A stretch of DNA of 64,000 bases. Source: Umezawaea endophytica. GTDB lineage: Bacteria > Actinomycetota > Actinomycetes > Mycobacteriales > Pseudonocardiaceae. Positions 39,083 through 49,128 of the stretch are shown one piece after another; position 1 is the stretch's first letter, and each line of letters begins with the position of its first letter. The notes under the pieces were generated by a model. That model saw nothing but the letters and a program-made list of their open reading frames with translations. It did not search any database and was not told the origin of the DNA. Position numbers and translations under genes: made by a program. The DNA lies in contig NZ_JANYMP010000023.1 in assembly GCF_025061645.1 (NCBI RefSeq), forward strand, positions 111,098-175,097. The letters are read 5' to 3'.

Positions 39083-39793
39083 TCAGACCTCGTCGACCAG
39101 CAGGTTGCGCGTGCGGTTCGGGTCGACCGGGATGCCGGGGCCCATCGTCGTCGAGACGGTGACCTTCTTCAGGAACCGGCCCTTCGCCGCGGAGGGCTTG
39201 GCGCGGAGGACCTCGTCGAGCGCGGCCGCGTAGTTCTCGACCAGCTTCTCGGTGTCGAACGACGCCTTGCCGATGACGAGGTGCAGGTTGGCCTGCTTGT
39301 CGACACGGAAGTTGATCTTGCCGCCCTTGATGTCCTGGACCGCCTTGGTGACGTCGGGCGTCACGGTGCCGGTCTTCGGGTTCGGCATCAGGCCACGCGG
39401 GCCGAGGATGCGGGCGATGCGACCGACCTTGGCCATCTGGTCGGGGGTCGCGATGGCGGCGTCGAAGTCGAGCCAGCCGCCCTGGATGCGCTCGATCAGG
39501 TCTTCCGAGCCGACGGCGTCGGCGCCCGCGGCCTCAGCCTCGGTCGCCTTGTCGCCGGTCGCGAAAACGATGACGCGAGCGGTCTTGCCGGTGCCGTGCG
39601 GCAGGTTCACGGTGCCGCGGACCATCTGGTCGGCCTTGCGAGGGTCGACGCCCAAGCGGATGGCGACCTCGACGGTCGCGTCGAGCTTCACCTTGGAAGT
39701 TTCCTTGGCGAGCTTGGCTGCCTCCAGCGGCGAGTACAGCCGCTCACGGTCAACCAGCTCGGCGGCCTGACGGTAGGCCTTGCTGCGCTTCAT
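39083..39793 (-). CDS. rplA: Ribosomal protein L1
   Basis: 236 aa, the L1 stalk protein. Begins [20 protein letters not shown]; conserved [36 protein letters not shown] and the C-terminal [21 protein letters not shown]1 often represses its own operon by binding the rplK leader. ATG at 39793, 79 nt after rplK. Length standard. Confidence 0.97.
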   Translation of the reverse strand: MKRSKAYRQAAELVDRERLYSPLEAAKLAKETSKVKLDATVEVAIRLGVDPRKADQMVRGTVNLPHGTGKTARVIVFATGDKATEAEAAGADAVGSEDLIERIQGGWLDFDAAIATPDQMAKVGRIARILGPRGLMPNPKTGTVTPDVTKAVQDIKGGKINFRVDKQANLHLVIGKASFDTEKLVENYAAALDEVLRAKPSAAKGRFLKKVTVSTTMGPGIPVDPNRTRNLLVDEV

Positions 39794-39872
39794 GTCTGTT
39801 CCCTAACTCAGTGGATCAGTTGTGGTGCGAGCTGCGCTGAGCTCTCCCACGTACAACGATGTATTTGGTGGA

Positions 39873-40307
39873 TCAGCCTTCGACCGTGATGCCCATGGAA
39901 CGGGCGGTGCCAGCGATGATCTTCGCGGCCTGGTCGACGTTCGTGGCGTTGAGGTCGACCATCTTGCCCTCGGCGATCTCGCGGACCTGGGCCATGGTCA
40001 CCTTGGCGACCTTGACGCGGTGCGGCTCGCCCGAGCCCTTCTCGACGCCTGCGGCCTTGAGGAGCAGCTTCGCGGCGGGCGGGGTCTTGAGCTTGAAGTC
40101 GAACGTGCGGTCCTCGTACACGGAGATCTCGACCGGCACGACGGTGCCGCGCTGCGACTCGGTCGCGGCGTTGTAGGCCTTGCAGAACTCCATGATGTTG
40201 ACGCCGTGCTGACCCAGCGCGGGGCCGACCGGCGGGGCGGGGTTCGCCATGCCGGCCTTGATCTGGAGCTTGATGATCGCTGAAAGCTTCTTCTTCTTGG
40301 GAGGCAT
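39873..40307 (-). CDS. rplK: Ribosomal protein L11
   Basis: 144 aa, GTPase-associated-centre protein. Begins [19 protein letters not shown], then the N-domain [20 protein letters not shown] with the proline-rich thiostrepton-site helix, and the 23S-binding C-domain ([30 protein letters not shown]). ATG at 40307. Between nusG (79 nt upstream) and rplA, as in most bacteria. Confidence 0.97.
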
Positions 40308-40386
40308 CTCAATACTTCCTGTTATTGCAGTGTCCGCGCGCGGCCCTGCCAGCCGCAGCGTGGCCGACGATCCCCGAGGGGATCGG

Positions 40387-41286
<900 letters not shown>

Positions 41287-41311
41287 TCACCGGGGGCCGT
41301 CGCTGCTCGGC

Positions 41312-41713
41312 TCAGCCGAACAGCTCGAACACGGCCCAGCCGAAGCCAACGTCGAGTCCGTACACGAGGGCGACCATGAAGGTCACGAAGACCAGCACGA
41401 CCCCGGTGTACGTGACGAGCTGCTTGCGCGTCGGCCAGATGACCTTGCGCAGCTCGCTGACGACCTCGCGGATGTAGCGGAAACCCCTGGAGATCAGCGA
41501 AGGCCGCTTCTCCTGGGCGTCCCGAGCCCGCGTGGCACGGCCCTTCTTCGACGCCGCATCCTCGTCCTCTTCGGACTTGGACACCTTCTTGGCGTCGTCC
41601 TTGCGGGAAGCCGGACGGGCGGAAGCACGACGCTCACGCCGGGCCGCAGCGGTGACCGGCCGAGCCGCGCTCTCGCGCTCCTCCGGCTGATCCTGCTCGC
41701 GGTCGTCGCTCAT
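41312..41713 (-). CDS. secE: Preprotein translocase subunit SecE
   Basis: 133 aa. A charged N-terminal extension of about 75 residues precedes the SecE core: SRGFRYIREVVSELRKVIWP followed by TRKQLVTYTGVVLVFVTFMV, the single transmembrane helix. SecE clamps SecY in the general secretion channel. ATG at 41713 behind GGAGGACGGC. Located directly after tRNA-Trp and before nusG, as in M. tuberculosis. Confidence 0.95.
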   Translation of the reverse strand: MSDDREQDQPEERESAARPVTAAARRERRASARPASRKDDAKKVSKSEEDEDAASKKGRATRARDAQEKRPSLISRGFRYIREVVSELRKVIWPTRKQLVTYTGVVLVFVTFMVALVYGLDVGFGWAVFELFG

Positions 41714-41743
41714 GCCGTCCTCCACTCGCCGTGCATTTCGACG

Positions 41744-41816
<73 letters not shown>

Positions 41817-42047
41817 TTGGGACCCGACCACTGCCCCTGGCTTTGGACGCCTTCCAGCCTCCCCATAGCTACCCATGGGGCACCTGGTTGGACTTCCAAG
41901 TCCGGAAGCATACGGCACGAACACCCGCACACTCCAACTGCCCCGGTCAGCGCACTGACTGGACTGTCGAGCGACAGCCTACCCACACCTCGGGAAGGCG
42001 TGCCGCCGAGGGCCTCGAAAACGGCGCGGTCTGCCACGATGGGAGTC

Positions 42048-43289
42048 ATGCCAACACCTGAGACGACCACCGCGACCAGCACTTCTCCCGCTTCCGGGGT
42101 GTCGAGGCGGATCGGCGGGATCGCCGAGTCCGCGACCCTCGCGGTCGACGCGAAGGCGAAGGCGCTCAAGGCCGCGGGCCGTCCGGTGATCGGCTTCGGG
42201 GCGGGCGAACCGGACTTCCCGACCCCGGCGAACATCGTCGCCGCCGCGCAGGCCGCGTGCGCCGACCCGCGCAACCACCGCTACACGCCCGCGGCGGGCC
42301 TCCCCGAGCTGCGCGAGGCGGTGGCGGCCAAGACGCTGCGCGACTCCGGCCACGAGGTCTCGGCGAGCCAGGTGCTCATCACCAACGGCGGCAAGCAGGC
42401 CGTCTACCAGGCGTTCGCGACCATCGTCGACCCCGGCGACGAGGTGCTGCTGCCCGCGCCGTACTGGACGACGTACCCCGAGGCGATCACCCTCGCGGGC
42501 GGGGTCCCGGTGCAGGTCACAGCGGACGAGTCGGCCGACTACCTGGTGACGGTGGAGCAACTGGAGGCGGCTCGGACGCCGCGCACGAAGGTGCTGCTGC
42601 TGTGCTCGCCGTCGAACCCGACGGGGTCGGTGTACTCGCGCGCCCAGGTCGTGGCGATCGGCGAGTGGGCCGTCGAGCACGGGCTCTGGGTCGTGACGGA
42701 CGAGATCTACGAGCACCTGGTGTACGACGGGGCGGAGGCGGTGTCGCTGCCCGCCGCTGTGCCCGCCGCCGCCGAGCGGACGATCGTGGTCAACGGGGTG
42801 GCGAAGACGTACGCGATGACCGGGTGGCGGGTCGGGTGGCTGATCGGGCCCGCCGCCGTCGTCAAGGCCGCGGCGAACCTCCAGTCGCACCTGACGTCGA
42901 ACGTGGCCAACGTGTCGCAGCGGGCCGCGCTGGAGGCCGTTTCGGGGTCGCTGGACGCGGTGCACGAGATGCGCGCGGCGTTCGACCGGAGGCGGCGGAC
43001 GATCGTGTCGCTGCTGTCGGGGATCCCCGGCGTGGAGTGCCCGACCCCGCGCGGGGCGTTCTACGTCTACCCGTCGGTCAAGGCGCTCGTCGGGCGGACG
43101 CTGCGGGGTGCCGTGATCGGGAGTTCGGCCGAGCTGGCGGCGCTGGTGCTGGAGCACGCGGAGGTGGCGGTGGTGCCCGGTGAGGCGTTCGGGACGCCGG
43201 GGTACCTGCGGCTGTCGTACGCGCTGGGCGACGAGGACCTGGTCGAGGGCGTGACCCGGATGGCCGCGCTCCTGGGTGAGGTCGAGTAG
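42048..43289 (+). CDS. aspC: Aspartate aminotransferase-type PLP enzyme (AAT I)
   Basis: 413 aa, fold-type I aminotransferase that moves an amino group between aspartate and 2-oxoglutarate. Motifs: [15 protein letters not shown] (about residues 49-63), [45 protein letters not shown] and the Schiff-base lysine in [20 protein letters not shown], with the substrate-carboxylate Arg near LRLSYAL. In M. tuberculosis-like genomes the aspC homologue is elsewhere. Start: ATG 42048 (GGGAGTC before it); ATG 42039 is in frame. A related prephenate aminotransferase is possible. Confidence 0.87.
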   Translation: MPTPETTTATSTSPASGVSRRIGGIAESATLAVDAKAKALKAAGRPVIGFGAGEPDFPTPANIVAAAQAACADPRNHRYTPAAGLPELREAVAAKTLRDSGHEVSASQVLITNGGKQAVYQAFATIVDPGDEVLLPAPYWTTYPEAITLAGGVPVQVTADESADYLVTVEQLEAARTPRTKVLLLCSPSNPTGSVYSRAQVVAIGEWAVEHGLWVVTDEIYEHLVYDGAEAVSLPAAVPAAAERTIVVNGVAKTYAMTGWRVGWLIGPAAVVKAAANLQSHLTSNVANVSQRAALEAVSGSLDAVHEMRAAFDRRRRTIVSLLSGIPGVECPTPRGAFYVYPSVKALVGRTLRGAVIGSSAELAALVLEHAEVAVVPGEAFGTPGYLRLSYALGDEDLVEGVTRMAALLGEVE

Positions 43290-43344
43290 CCCACACGGAG
43301 TCTCCCTCGTTCCCTGAACGGGTGAATGGCGTAACCGCCTAACG

Positions 43345-43360
43345 GACCATCGCGATGGTC
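43345..43360. promoter_or_regulatory. 16-bp perfect palindrome
   Basis: GACCATCGCGATGGTC, 36 nt before the DUF4190 protein start and 55 nt after the aminotransferase stop. A candidate operator for a dimeric repressor. Nothing else indicates its regulator. Confidence 0.4.
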
Positions 43361-43395
43361 TGTTCAGTCGTATCGCCGGTTCGAGGGAGACGTAG

Positions 43396-43992
43396 ATGAG
43401 CGCGCCGATCTTTCAGCCCCAACTGGTCGTCCAACCGCGCAACGGGGTGGGGACCGCCGGGTTCGTGCTCGGGCTGCTCGGGTTCCTCTTCAGCTTCGTC
43501 CCGATCATCGGCGTCATCGCCTGGCCGCTGGTGATCGTGGGCCTGGTGCTGTCGCTCGTGGGTTTCTCCAGGGCGTCCAAGGGGATCGCGAACAACCGCG
43601 GGCTGGCCATCGCCGGAGCGGTGCTGTCGGTGATCGGGCTGGTCGTGTGCGTGCTGTGGACGGCGCTGTTCGGCGCCGTGGCCACCGAGGTCGACAAGCA
43701 GGCGGACCAAGAGCACCTCGTCGTCTACGAGGTGTCCGGGGACGCGGTCGGCGCGTCGATCACGTACTCGACGTTCGGGGCCGATGGCGGGTCCACCAAC
43801 CAGGAGACCGTGACGTCGCTGCCGTGGAAGAAGGAGATGACGGTGAAGGGGCTGCTGGGCGGGGGCACGCTGACGGTGACCTCGCCCGCCGAGGGCGGTG
43901 CCGTGGCCTGCCGGATCACGGTGGACGGCGTGGAGAAGAAGTCGGCCACGGGGTCCGGGGCCTTCAGCACGGCCCTGTGCAGCGGGTTCTGA
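43396..43992 (+). CDS. DUF4190 membrane protein with MmpS-like C-terminus
   Basis: 198 aa. N-terminal half has the DUF4190 pattern of two transmembrane helices (TAGFVLGLLGFLFSFVPIIG and a second region AGAVLSVIGLVVCVLWTALF) joined by a loop with RASKGIANNRG. The C-terminal extracytoplasmic half (YEVSGDAVGASITYSTFGAD, LPWKKEMTV, CRITVDGVEK) is like MmpS accessory proteins of mycobacterial lipid exporters. GAGGGAGACG precedes the ATG. No mmpL gene is adjacent, so the partner is unknown. Confidence 0.72.
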   Translation: MSAPIFQPQLVVQPRNGVGTAGFVLGLLGFLFSFVPIIGVIAWPLVIVGLVLSLVGFSRASKGIANNRGLAIAGAVLSVIGLVVCVLWTALFGAVATEVDKQADQEHLVVYEVSGDAVGASITYSTFGADGGSTNQETVTSLPWKKEMTVKGLLGGGTLTVTSPAEGGAVACRITVDGVEKKSATGSGAFSTALCSGF

Positions 43993-44047
43993 CGGGCGCC
44001 CACCGCCGTGGCGCGGCGGCCACCCGGTGGCCGCCGCGCGGTGCCGG

Positions 44048-44467
44048 CTACGGTAGGCGAACGCGGGCGGTCGCGCCGCCGAGCACCGACTTGCCCTCGA
44101 AGGCGGCCGTGATCGCGATTTTGAAGGTGCCGTCGTCCAGGACCTTGGCGACCTTGGCCGTGACCTCCACGCGGGCGCCCTCGGCGTCGTCGGGCACAGG
44201 TACGGGCCTGCCGAAGCGGACGCCGTACTCGACCACCGCGCCGGGGTCGCCGGTCCAGTCCGTGACCACCCGCGCCGCCATGCCCATCGTGAGCATGCCG
44301 TGGGCGATGACGCCCGGAAGGCCCACCTCCTGGGCGAAGCGCTCGTTCCAGTGGATCGGGTTGAAGTCGAGCGACGCGCCCGCGTAGCGGACCAGGTCGG
44401 CTCGGGTGATGGTGAGGGTCAGCGGGGGGAGCTGGTCGCCCGCGGTGACGTCCGCCGCGCGGATCAC
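44048..44467 (-). CDS. hadB: (R)-3-hydroxyacyl-ACP dehydratase subunit HadB
   Basis: 139 aa, MaoC/hot-dog fold. The catalytic segment GASLDFNPIHWNERFAQEVG (about residues 30-49) holds the Asp and His of the hydratase 2 motif, followed by PGVIAHGMLTMGMAARVV. It pairs with HadA to dehydrate 3-hydroxyacyl-ACP in FAS-II. GTG start overlaps the hadA stop (GTGA). The order rpmG-hadA-hadB matches M. tuberculosis, though hadC is absent here. Confidence 0.87.
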   Translation of the reverse strand: MIRAADVTAGDQLPPLTLTITRADLVRYAGASLDFNPIHWNERFAQEVGLPGVIAHGMLTMGMAARVVTDWTGDPGAVVEYGVRFGRPVPVPDDAEGARVEVTAKVAKVLDDGTFKIAITAAFEGKSVLGGATARVRLP

Positions 44468-44928
44468 GCCTGGTCCTCCGTAGCTGCGGTGCCCCTGGCG
44501 ACCAGGGTCGAGCGGGCGGTGGTCACCTGTTCGCCGTCCTCCGTGCTGATCTCCGCGCGGACGGAGACGATGTCGTTGCCCATGCGCGAGTTGATGGCGT
44601 CCACGTGGGTCGTCACCACCAGGCGGTCGCCCGCCTGGATGGGGCGGTGGTGGGCGAACGTCTGGTCGCCGTGCACGACGCGGGTGTAGTCGAGGCCGAG
44701 TTCCGGGTCCATGACGAGGACCTCGTTGGCCTTCATCGACACCAGGATCGCGAAGGTCGGTGGGGCGATCACGTCGGGGTAGCCCGCGGCCTTCGCCGCT
44801 TCGGGGTCGCGGTGGATCTCGCTCCGCTCGCCGACCGCGTCGGCGAACTCGCGGATCTTCTCCCGGCTCACCTCGTACGCGGGTGACGGGGGGTAGGAAC
44901 GTCCGATGAACGATTGGTCCAGTGCCAC
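44464..44928 (-). CDS. hadA: (R)-3-hydroxyacyl-ACP dehydratase subunit HadA
   Basis: 154 aa, MaoC-like N-terminal hot-dog domain without the catalytic dyad, as in HadA. It begins MALDQSFIGRSYPPSPAYEV and shows REKIREFADAVGE, VIAPPTFAILV, VVHGDQTFAHHRPIQAGDRL and ARSTLVARG. It supplies substrate binding for HadB. Coupled to hadB by a 4-bp overlap; a terminator separates it from rpmG upstream. Confidence 0.87.
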   Translation of the reverse strand: MALDQSFIGRSYPPSPAYEVSREKIREFADAVGERSEIHRDPEAAKAAGYPDVIAPPTFAILVSMKANEVLVMDPELGLDYTRVVHGDQTFAHHRPIQAGDRLVVTTHVDAINSRMGNDIVSVRAEISTEDGEQVTTARSTLVARGTAATEDQA

Positions 44929-44942
44929 CGGGGCAGGTTACG

Positions 44943-44978
44943 CGAAGAGGCCGCCCCCGGACGGGGACGGCCTCTTCG
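44943..44978 (-). terminator. Terminator after rpmG
   Basis: CGAAGAGGCCG / CGGCCTCTTCG, 11-bp perfect stem with inner CCCC/GGGG pairing. It lies 22 nt past the rpmG stop and 15 nt before hadA, so hadAB may need read-through or its own promoter. Confidence 0.65.
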
Positions 44979-45000
44979 TGAACTCGGGGAAACGCTGGTG

Positions 45001-45165
45001 TCAGCGGGTTTCCTTGTGCGCGCGGTGCGTCTTGCAGTTCGGGCAGAACTTCTTGATCTCCAGGCGGTCAGGGTCGTTCCGACGGTTCTTCCTGGTGATG
45101 TAGTTCCGGTGCTTGCACTCCTCGCACGCGAGAGTGATCTTCGGACGTACGTCGGTTGCAGCCAC
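45001..45165 (-). CDS. rpmG: Ribosomal protein L33
   Basis: 54 aa, too short to be found by length-limited ORF calling. Minus-strand GTG at 45165 gives [20 protein letters not shown], then [20 protein letters not shown] and [14 protein letters not shown]. Four cysteines (CEEC, CPNC) mark the zinc-binding form of L33. GAAAGG lies upstream. Located between tRNA-Met and hadA as in M. tuberculosis (rpmG2). Confidence 0.95.
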   Translation of the reverse strand: MAATDVRPKITLACEECKHRNYITRKNRRNDPDRLEIKKFCPNCKTHRAHKETR

Positions 45166-45232
45166 GGCCTTGCCTTTCTAGAGCTCGCTTCGCCTCGAAG
45201 ACTCCGCGGAGGGCTTACCCCCGCGGCGAGGT

Positions 45233-45252
45233 CCGGGCGCCCAGTCGCCCGG
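45233..45252 (-). other. Short hairpin between tRNA-Met and rpmG
   Basis: CCGGGCG, loop CCCAGT, CGCCCGG. Seven-base-pair stem in the 125-nt spacer; could be a tRNA-operon processing site. Nothing else notable in the spacer. Confidence 0.35.
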
Positions 45253-45290
45253 CTGTGGATCCAGGACGAGCCTGGCTGGGAGGAACTGTG

Positions 45291-45363
45291 TAGCGGTGGC
45301 CGGACTTGAACCGGCGACACAGCGATTATGAGCCGCTTGCTCTACCAACTGAGCTACACCGCT
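45291..45363 (-). tRNA. tRNA-Met (CAT), elongator type
   Basis: 73 nt. Fully paired acceptor AGCGGTG/CACCGCT, discriminator A, anticodon loop CTCATAA with CAT. The paired 1-72 position argues against the initiator. A tRNA-Ile2 with modified CAT anticodon cannot be excluded from sequence alone, but the thrT-metT-rpmG order favours Met. Confidence 0.9.
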
Positions 45364-45373
45364 TTACACGACT

Positions 45374-45407
45374 CGGCCGCGGTGCTTACTGCTCTGCACC
45401 GCGGCCG
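45374..45407 (-). other. Hairpin between tRNA-Thr and tRNA-Met
   Basis: CGGCCGCGGTGC / GCACCGCGGCCG, 12-bp perfect stem with a 10-nt loop in the short inter-tRNA gap. Probable processing or partial-termination element. Confidence 0.55.
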
Positions 45408-45412
45408 GGTTG

Positions 45413-45488
45413 TGGAGCCCCAATACGGAATCGAACCGTAGACCTTTTCCTTACCATGGAAACGCTCTACCGACTGAGCTATTGGGGC
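45413..45488 (-). tRNA. tRNA-Thr (GGT)
   Basis: 76 nt including an encoded 3' CCA. Acceptor GCCCCAA/TTGGGGC, discriminator T, anticodon stem TTTCC/GGAAA with loop ATGGTAA (anticodon GGT), T-loop TTCGATT. First of the thrT-metT-rpmG series. Confidence 0.95.
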
Positions 45489-45557
45489 ACTTGCTCCTTG
45501 CGGGGCAAGAAGAACTCTACACAATGGGTGCCGCCCAAGGGAAATCGGGGGGTCCCT

Positions 45558-48173
45558 CTAGTGGACCAAGGTGAGCACCGTCTCATCGCGGGCTCCCCTG
45601 ACCTGCACCGTTCGCGCTCCCAGCCACGCTTCGAAGCGCTCCTCGGACAGCGGCCGGGAGATCAGGTAGCCCTGGGCGATGTCGCAGCCCATGCTGACCA
45701 ACTGGTCGCGCGCGGCGTCGTCCTCCACACCCTCGGCGACGACCGTGAGGCCGAGCGAGTGGCCGAGTTCGACGATCGAGCGGACGACGGCCATGTCGCC
45801 GAGATCGGTGCCCATGCCGAGGACGAAGCTCTTGTCGATCTTGACCTCGTCCACCGGGAGCTGGCGGAGGTACGCGAGCGACGAGTAGCCGGTGCCGAAG
45901 TCGTCGACGGCCAGCACGACGCCGAGCGCGTGAAGCCTGCGCAGCACCGGGAGTGCGCGTTCCGGGTCCGCCATGACGCCGGACTCGGTCAGCTCGAACG
46001 TGAGGAGCTGGGGCGGCACGTCGTGGTGCTCCAACGCCTTCGCGACGCGGTCCGGGAACTCCTCGTCGGCGAGGGTGCGCACGGACAGGTTGACCGCGAT
46101 GGACATCCGCAGGCCCCGGTCCATCCAGCCGCGGACGCGTTCGAGCGCCTTGTCCATGACGAAGTCGGTGAGCACGTCGACCAGGCCGGTGGCCTCGACG
46201 GCGGGGACGAACTCGTCCGGGTCGACGCGGCCGAACTCGGGGTGCTTCCAGCGGACCAGCGCTTCCGCGCCGACGACCTGACGGCTCGGGAGCGCGACCT
46301 TCGGCTGGTAGTGCACGGAGATCTGGCCGCTCTCCAGCGCCTGGCGGAACTGGGTGACGAGCTGGAAGCGGCGCAGGAAGATCTGGCCCATGCTCGGCGC
46401 GTACGAGCGCACCGGCTCGGCCTCGCTGGTCGCGCGGACGGCGACGTCCGCGCGTTGCAGCAGGACGTCGACGTCCGGGTCGTCCTCGGACTCGTCCGTC
46501 GAGACGTAGCCGACGACGGCGCTGGCTTCGACGGTGAGGCGGTCGACGGGGTACGGCACGGAGAGGGCCGAGCGGAGCACCTCGGCGATCTCCTGGGCCT
46601 TCTCGGCCTTGCGGTCGACCAGGAGCGCGGCGAACATGCCGCCCTCCAGCCTGGCGAGGGAGACCTCCGGGCCCAGCTCGTCGCGCAGCCTGCGGCCCGC
46701 GGCGACGACCATCCGGTTGCCCCAGGCCTGGCCGAGCGCGTCGGACACGGTCGACAGGACGTCGAGGTCTATCCGCAGGACGACGGCGCCGGTGTGCTCG
46801 TGCAGCGGTTCGGCGGCGGCCTCGCGGAAGCCCGCGCGGTTGAGCAGGCCGGTCAGCGGGTCGTGGTACGCGTCGTGGCGCAGGCGGGCGAGCAACCTGC
46901 GGTTGTCGACGGCGGTGGCGAGGTGGCTCGCGAGGGTGCGCAGGAGCTGGATGTCCGCCTTGCCGAAACCGCGCCACCGGCTGAGCCGGTCGTGCGCCTC
47001 GACGGCGCCGAGGAGCTGCGTCGCGCCGCGCAACGGCACCACGAGCGCCTCCTGCGCGTCCCGGCGGGCCAGCGCCTCGGTCACGTCCTCGTTCGAGTCG
47101 ACGACCCGGAAGTAGCGGACGTGCGTGCCGGGGAGCTGGAGCATCGGGTCTTCGCGGACCACGCGGGAGTCGGCCTCGCGCATGCCGTCCGGCAGCGGCT
47201 CACCGGCGACGAGCGTCCGCATCGGCTCCTGCGGGTCGGTGCGCAGCCGCAGGACGACGCGGTTGGCGTTGAGCTGCTCGCGGATGCGGTCCGCGATGAG
47301 CTGCCACTCGTCGTCCTCGTCGCCGTCCTCGTCCTGGCCGGGCGCGTTGCGCGGGCCGGTCGCGTTCTGGCCGGAGCGGGCGACGCGGAGCGAGACCTCG
47401 CTGAGCGCCTCCAGGTCGCGCTGCTCGCGCAGGAGGGACGAGTACGCCACGTAGATGGCGGTGATGCCCGCGAACACCAGCGCGATCAGCAGGCCGCCCC
47501 ACTGGGTGGTCGACGCGATCTCGTAGGCCACGAGGCCCGCGGAGGTGTTCAGCAGGGCGACGATCAGGGTCTGGCCGACCAGCCGGAGGCTCGCGGTGAC
47601 CCGCATCCCCTTGCCCATGATCCGCAACGCCGTCAGGCCGAGGACGCTGGCCAGCAGCGGGACGGCGATCGTGCCGAGGAACGGGCCCGCCCAGAACGGG
47701 CCTTCGGGGCCGAGGAACTGCTTGACGCCGTGGGCGACCGCGAAGGCCACCGAGATCTCCATGAACATCAGGCCCGCGTTGTAGGCGACGCGGTTGAGCA
47801 CGCGGCGGCCGAGCAGCGTGCCGACGCCCGCGACGACGTGCGCGGCGAGCACGACCTCGAACGGCGCCACCAGCAGGCCGAGCACCAGCGGGATCTCGGT
47901 GAAGGAGATGGTCCACGCGACGCCGCTGCGGACGTCGACGTTGATGGCGAGCTGTTCGGCGAGCAGGAAGCCGATGACGAGCAGCGGCCCCGTCCAGAAC
48001 AGGCGGGCGTCGACCGGGTGGTCGGGCAGCCAGCCGCCGACGGCGACCGCGGAGGCGACCCCGGCGACCAGGAGGACGGCGGCGAAGAGGTTGAAGTTCA
48101 ACGACCTGTTGGCGGACCTGCCTGACCCGCGAACTGCCGAGTCCGACAGCGTGGCCGACGCGCGGTCGGACAT
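45558..48173 (-). CDS. Membrane GAF-GGDEF(degenerate)-EAL cyclic-di-GMP protein
   Basis: 871 aa. Seven to eight N-terminal transmembrane helices (about residues 30-250), a GAF-like domain (about 285-430), a diguanylate-cyclase-fold domain (from HDPLTGLLNRAGF) whose signature is LARLEGGMFAAL instead of RYGGDEFA, and a C-terminal EAL domain with intact motifs: GAEALVRWKHP, VNLSV, FELTES, DDFGTGYSSLAYL, DKSFV, AEGVE, QGYLISRP. It therefore probably hydrolyses c-di-GMP, with the cyclase domain inactive or GTP-sensing. ATG at 48173 behind GAGGAGG. It likely links an envelope signal to c-di-GMP, which controls development in actinomycetes. Confidence 0.88.
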   Translation of the reverse strand: MSDRASATLSDSAVRGSGRSANRSLNFNLFAAVLLVAGVASAVAVGGWLPDHPVDARLFWTGPLLVIGFLLAEQLAINVDVRSGVAWTISFTEIPLVLGLLVAPFEVVLAAHVVAGVGTLLGRRVLNRVAYNAGLMFMEISVAFAVAHGVKQFLGPEGPFWAGPFLGTIAVPLLASVLGLTALRIMGKGMRVTASLRLVGQTLIVALLNTSAGLVAYEIASTTQWGGLLIALVFAGITAIYVAYSSLLREQRDLEALSEVSLRVARSGQNATGPRNAPGQDEDGDEDDEWQLIADRIREQLNANRVVLRLRTDPQEPMRTLVAGEPLPDGMREADSRVVREDPMLQLPGTHVRYFRVVDSNEDVTEALARRDAQEALVVPLRGATQLLGAVEAHDRLSRWRGFGKADIQLLRTLASHLATAVDNRRLLARLRHDAYHDPLTGLLNRAGFREAAAEPLHEHTGAVVLRIDLDVLSTVSDALGQAWGNRMVVAAGRRLRDELGPEVSLARLEGGMFAALLVDRKAEKAQEIAEVLRSALSVPYPVDRLTVEASAVVGYVSTDESEDDPDVDVLLQRADVAVRATSEAEPVRSYAPSMGQIFLRRFQLVTQFRQALESGQISVHYQPKVALPSRQVVGAEALVRWKHPEFGRVDPDEFVPAVEATGLVDVLTDFVMDKALERVRGWMDRGLRMSIAVNLSVRTLADEEFPDRVAKALEHHDVPPQLLTFELTESGVMADPERALPVLRRLHALGVVLAVDDFGTGYSSLAYLRQLPVDEVKIDKSFVLGMGTDLGDMAVVRSIVELGHSLGLTVVAEGVEDDAARDQLVSMGCDIAQGYLISRPLSEERFEAWLGARTVQVRGARDETVLTLVH

Positions 48174-48346
48174 CCAGCCTCCTCGTCGGCCCTCGTGTCG
48201 GTGGGCCGGGTCGCGGCCGTCGAACTCGGCGTGACTGAGGGGTCCCGAACAGTGACCAGGACCCCTCTAAGAGCATCAATGTACCTCGGTTGGGCGATGA
48301 AATGGCAGGTCGACGAGGCATATACCACGGGAAGTGACGAAACCGG

Positions 48347-49117
48347 TCACACGGTCAGCTCTCCGCGCAACACGGTGACACCTTGACCCGCCAATCCGAC
48401 CCTGTCATCACGCAGCGTCATCTGGACACGTCCGCCGCGTGGGGAGGCCTGTTCGCCGAGCAACGACACTCGGCCGAGGCGTGGGGCCCACCACGCGGCG
48501 AGCGTGCAGTGCGCGGATCCGGTCACCGGATCTTCCGGCACGCCGAACGACGGGTAGAAGCACCGGCTGACCACGTCGACGTCCGGCCGGTCGCCGCGCG
48601 CCGTGACGACGACGCCCCGGCCCGGCACGTCGGCGAGCAGCACGAGGTCCGGCCGCAGGGACCGCACCTCCTCGGCCGACCCGACCTCCACCAGCACGTC
48701 CGACACGCCCTGGGCGACGGCCTTGACCGTCACGCCGGGGAGGGCCGCGCGCAGCAGCGGCGTCGCCTCGACGGGCACCGGCGGGTCGGCCGGGAAGTCC
48801 ATCTCGACCCAGCCGTCCGGCCCCGCCTTGCAGGTGAGGAACCCGCTGCGGGTGCTGAACACGGCCGAGCCGCCCAGCACGTGCGCCGTCGCGAGGGTCG
48901 CGTGGCCGCACAGGTCGACCTCGGTCGTCGGGGTGAACCAGCGCAGCGGCAGCGGGTCGGCGCCGCCGACCTCCACGAAGGCGGTCTCGGCGTGCTTCAT
49001 CTCCGCGGCGACGGACTGCATCCACGCGGGATCGGCCGGTTCGGGGAGCAGGACGACTCCGGCCGGGTTGCCGGAGAAAGGGCGGTCGGTGAACGCGTCC
49101 ACCACGAAGATCTCCAC
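48347..49117 (-). CDS. PhzF-family isomerase/epimerase
   Basis: 256 aa, two-lobed PhzF (diaminopimelate-epimerase-like) fold. The N-terminus EIFVVDAFTDRPFSGNPAGVV, the acid in MKHAETAFVE and LCGHATLATAHVL, and in the second lobe GVPEDPVTGSAHCTLAAWWA are the family motifs. PhzF itself acts in phenazine synthesis, but most relatives have unknown substrates and no phenazine genes are nearby. The GTG at 49117 was chosen; upstream residues are not PhzF-like. Confidence 0.85.
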   Translation of the reverse strand: MEIFVVDAFTDRPFSGNPAGVVLLPEPADPAWMQSVAAEMKHAETAFVEVGGADPLPLRWFTPTTEVDLCGHATLATAHVLGGSAVFSTRSGFLTCKAGPDGWVEMDFPADPPVPVEATPLLRAALPGVTVKAVAQGVSDVLVEVGSAEEVRSLRPDLVLLADVPGRGVVVTARGDRPDVDVVSRCFYPSFGVPEDPVTGSAHCTLAAWWAPRLGRVSLLGEQASPRGGRVQMTLRDDRVGLAGQGVTVLRGELTV

Positions 49118-49128
49118 GCGGCTCAAGG

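Noticed and set aside
45291..45363. tRNA-Ile2 (lysidine-modified CAT) instead of tRNA-Met
   Set aside because: Anticodon alone cannot decide, but the thrT-metT-rpmG order known from M. tuberculosis and a fully paired acceptor favour elongator Met.
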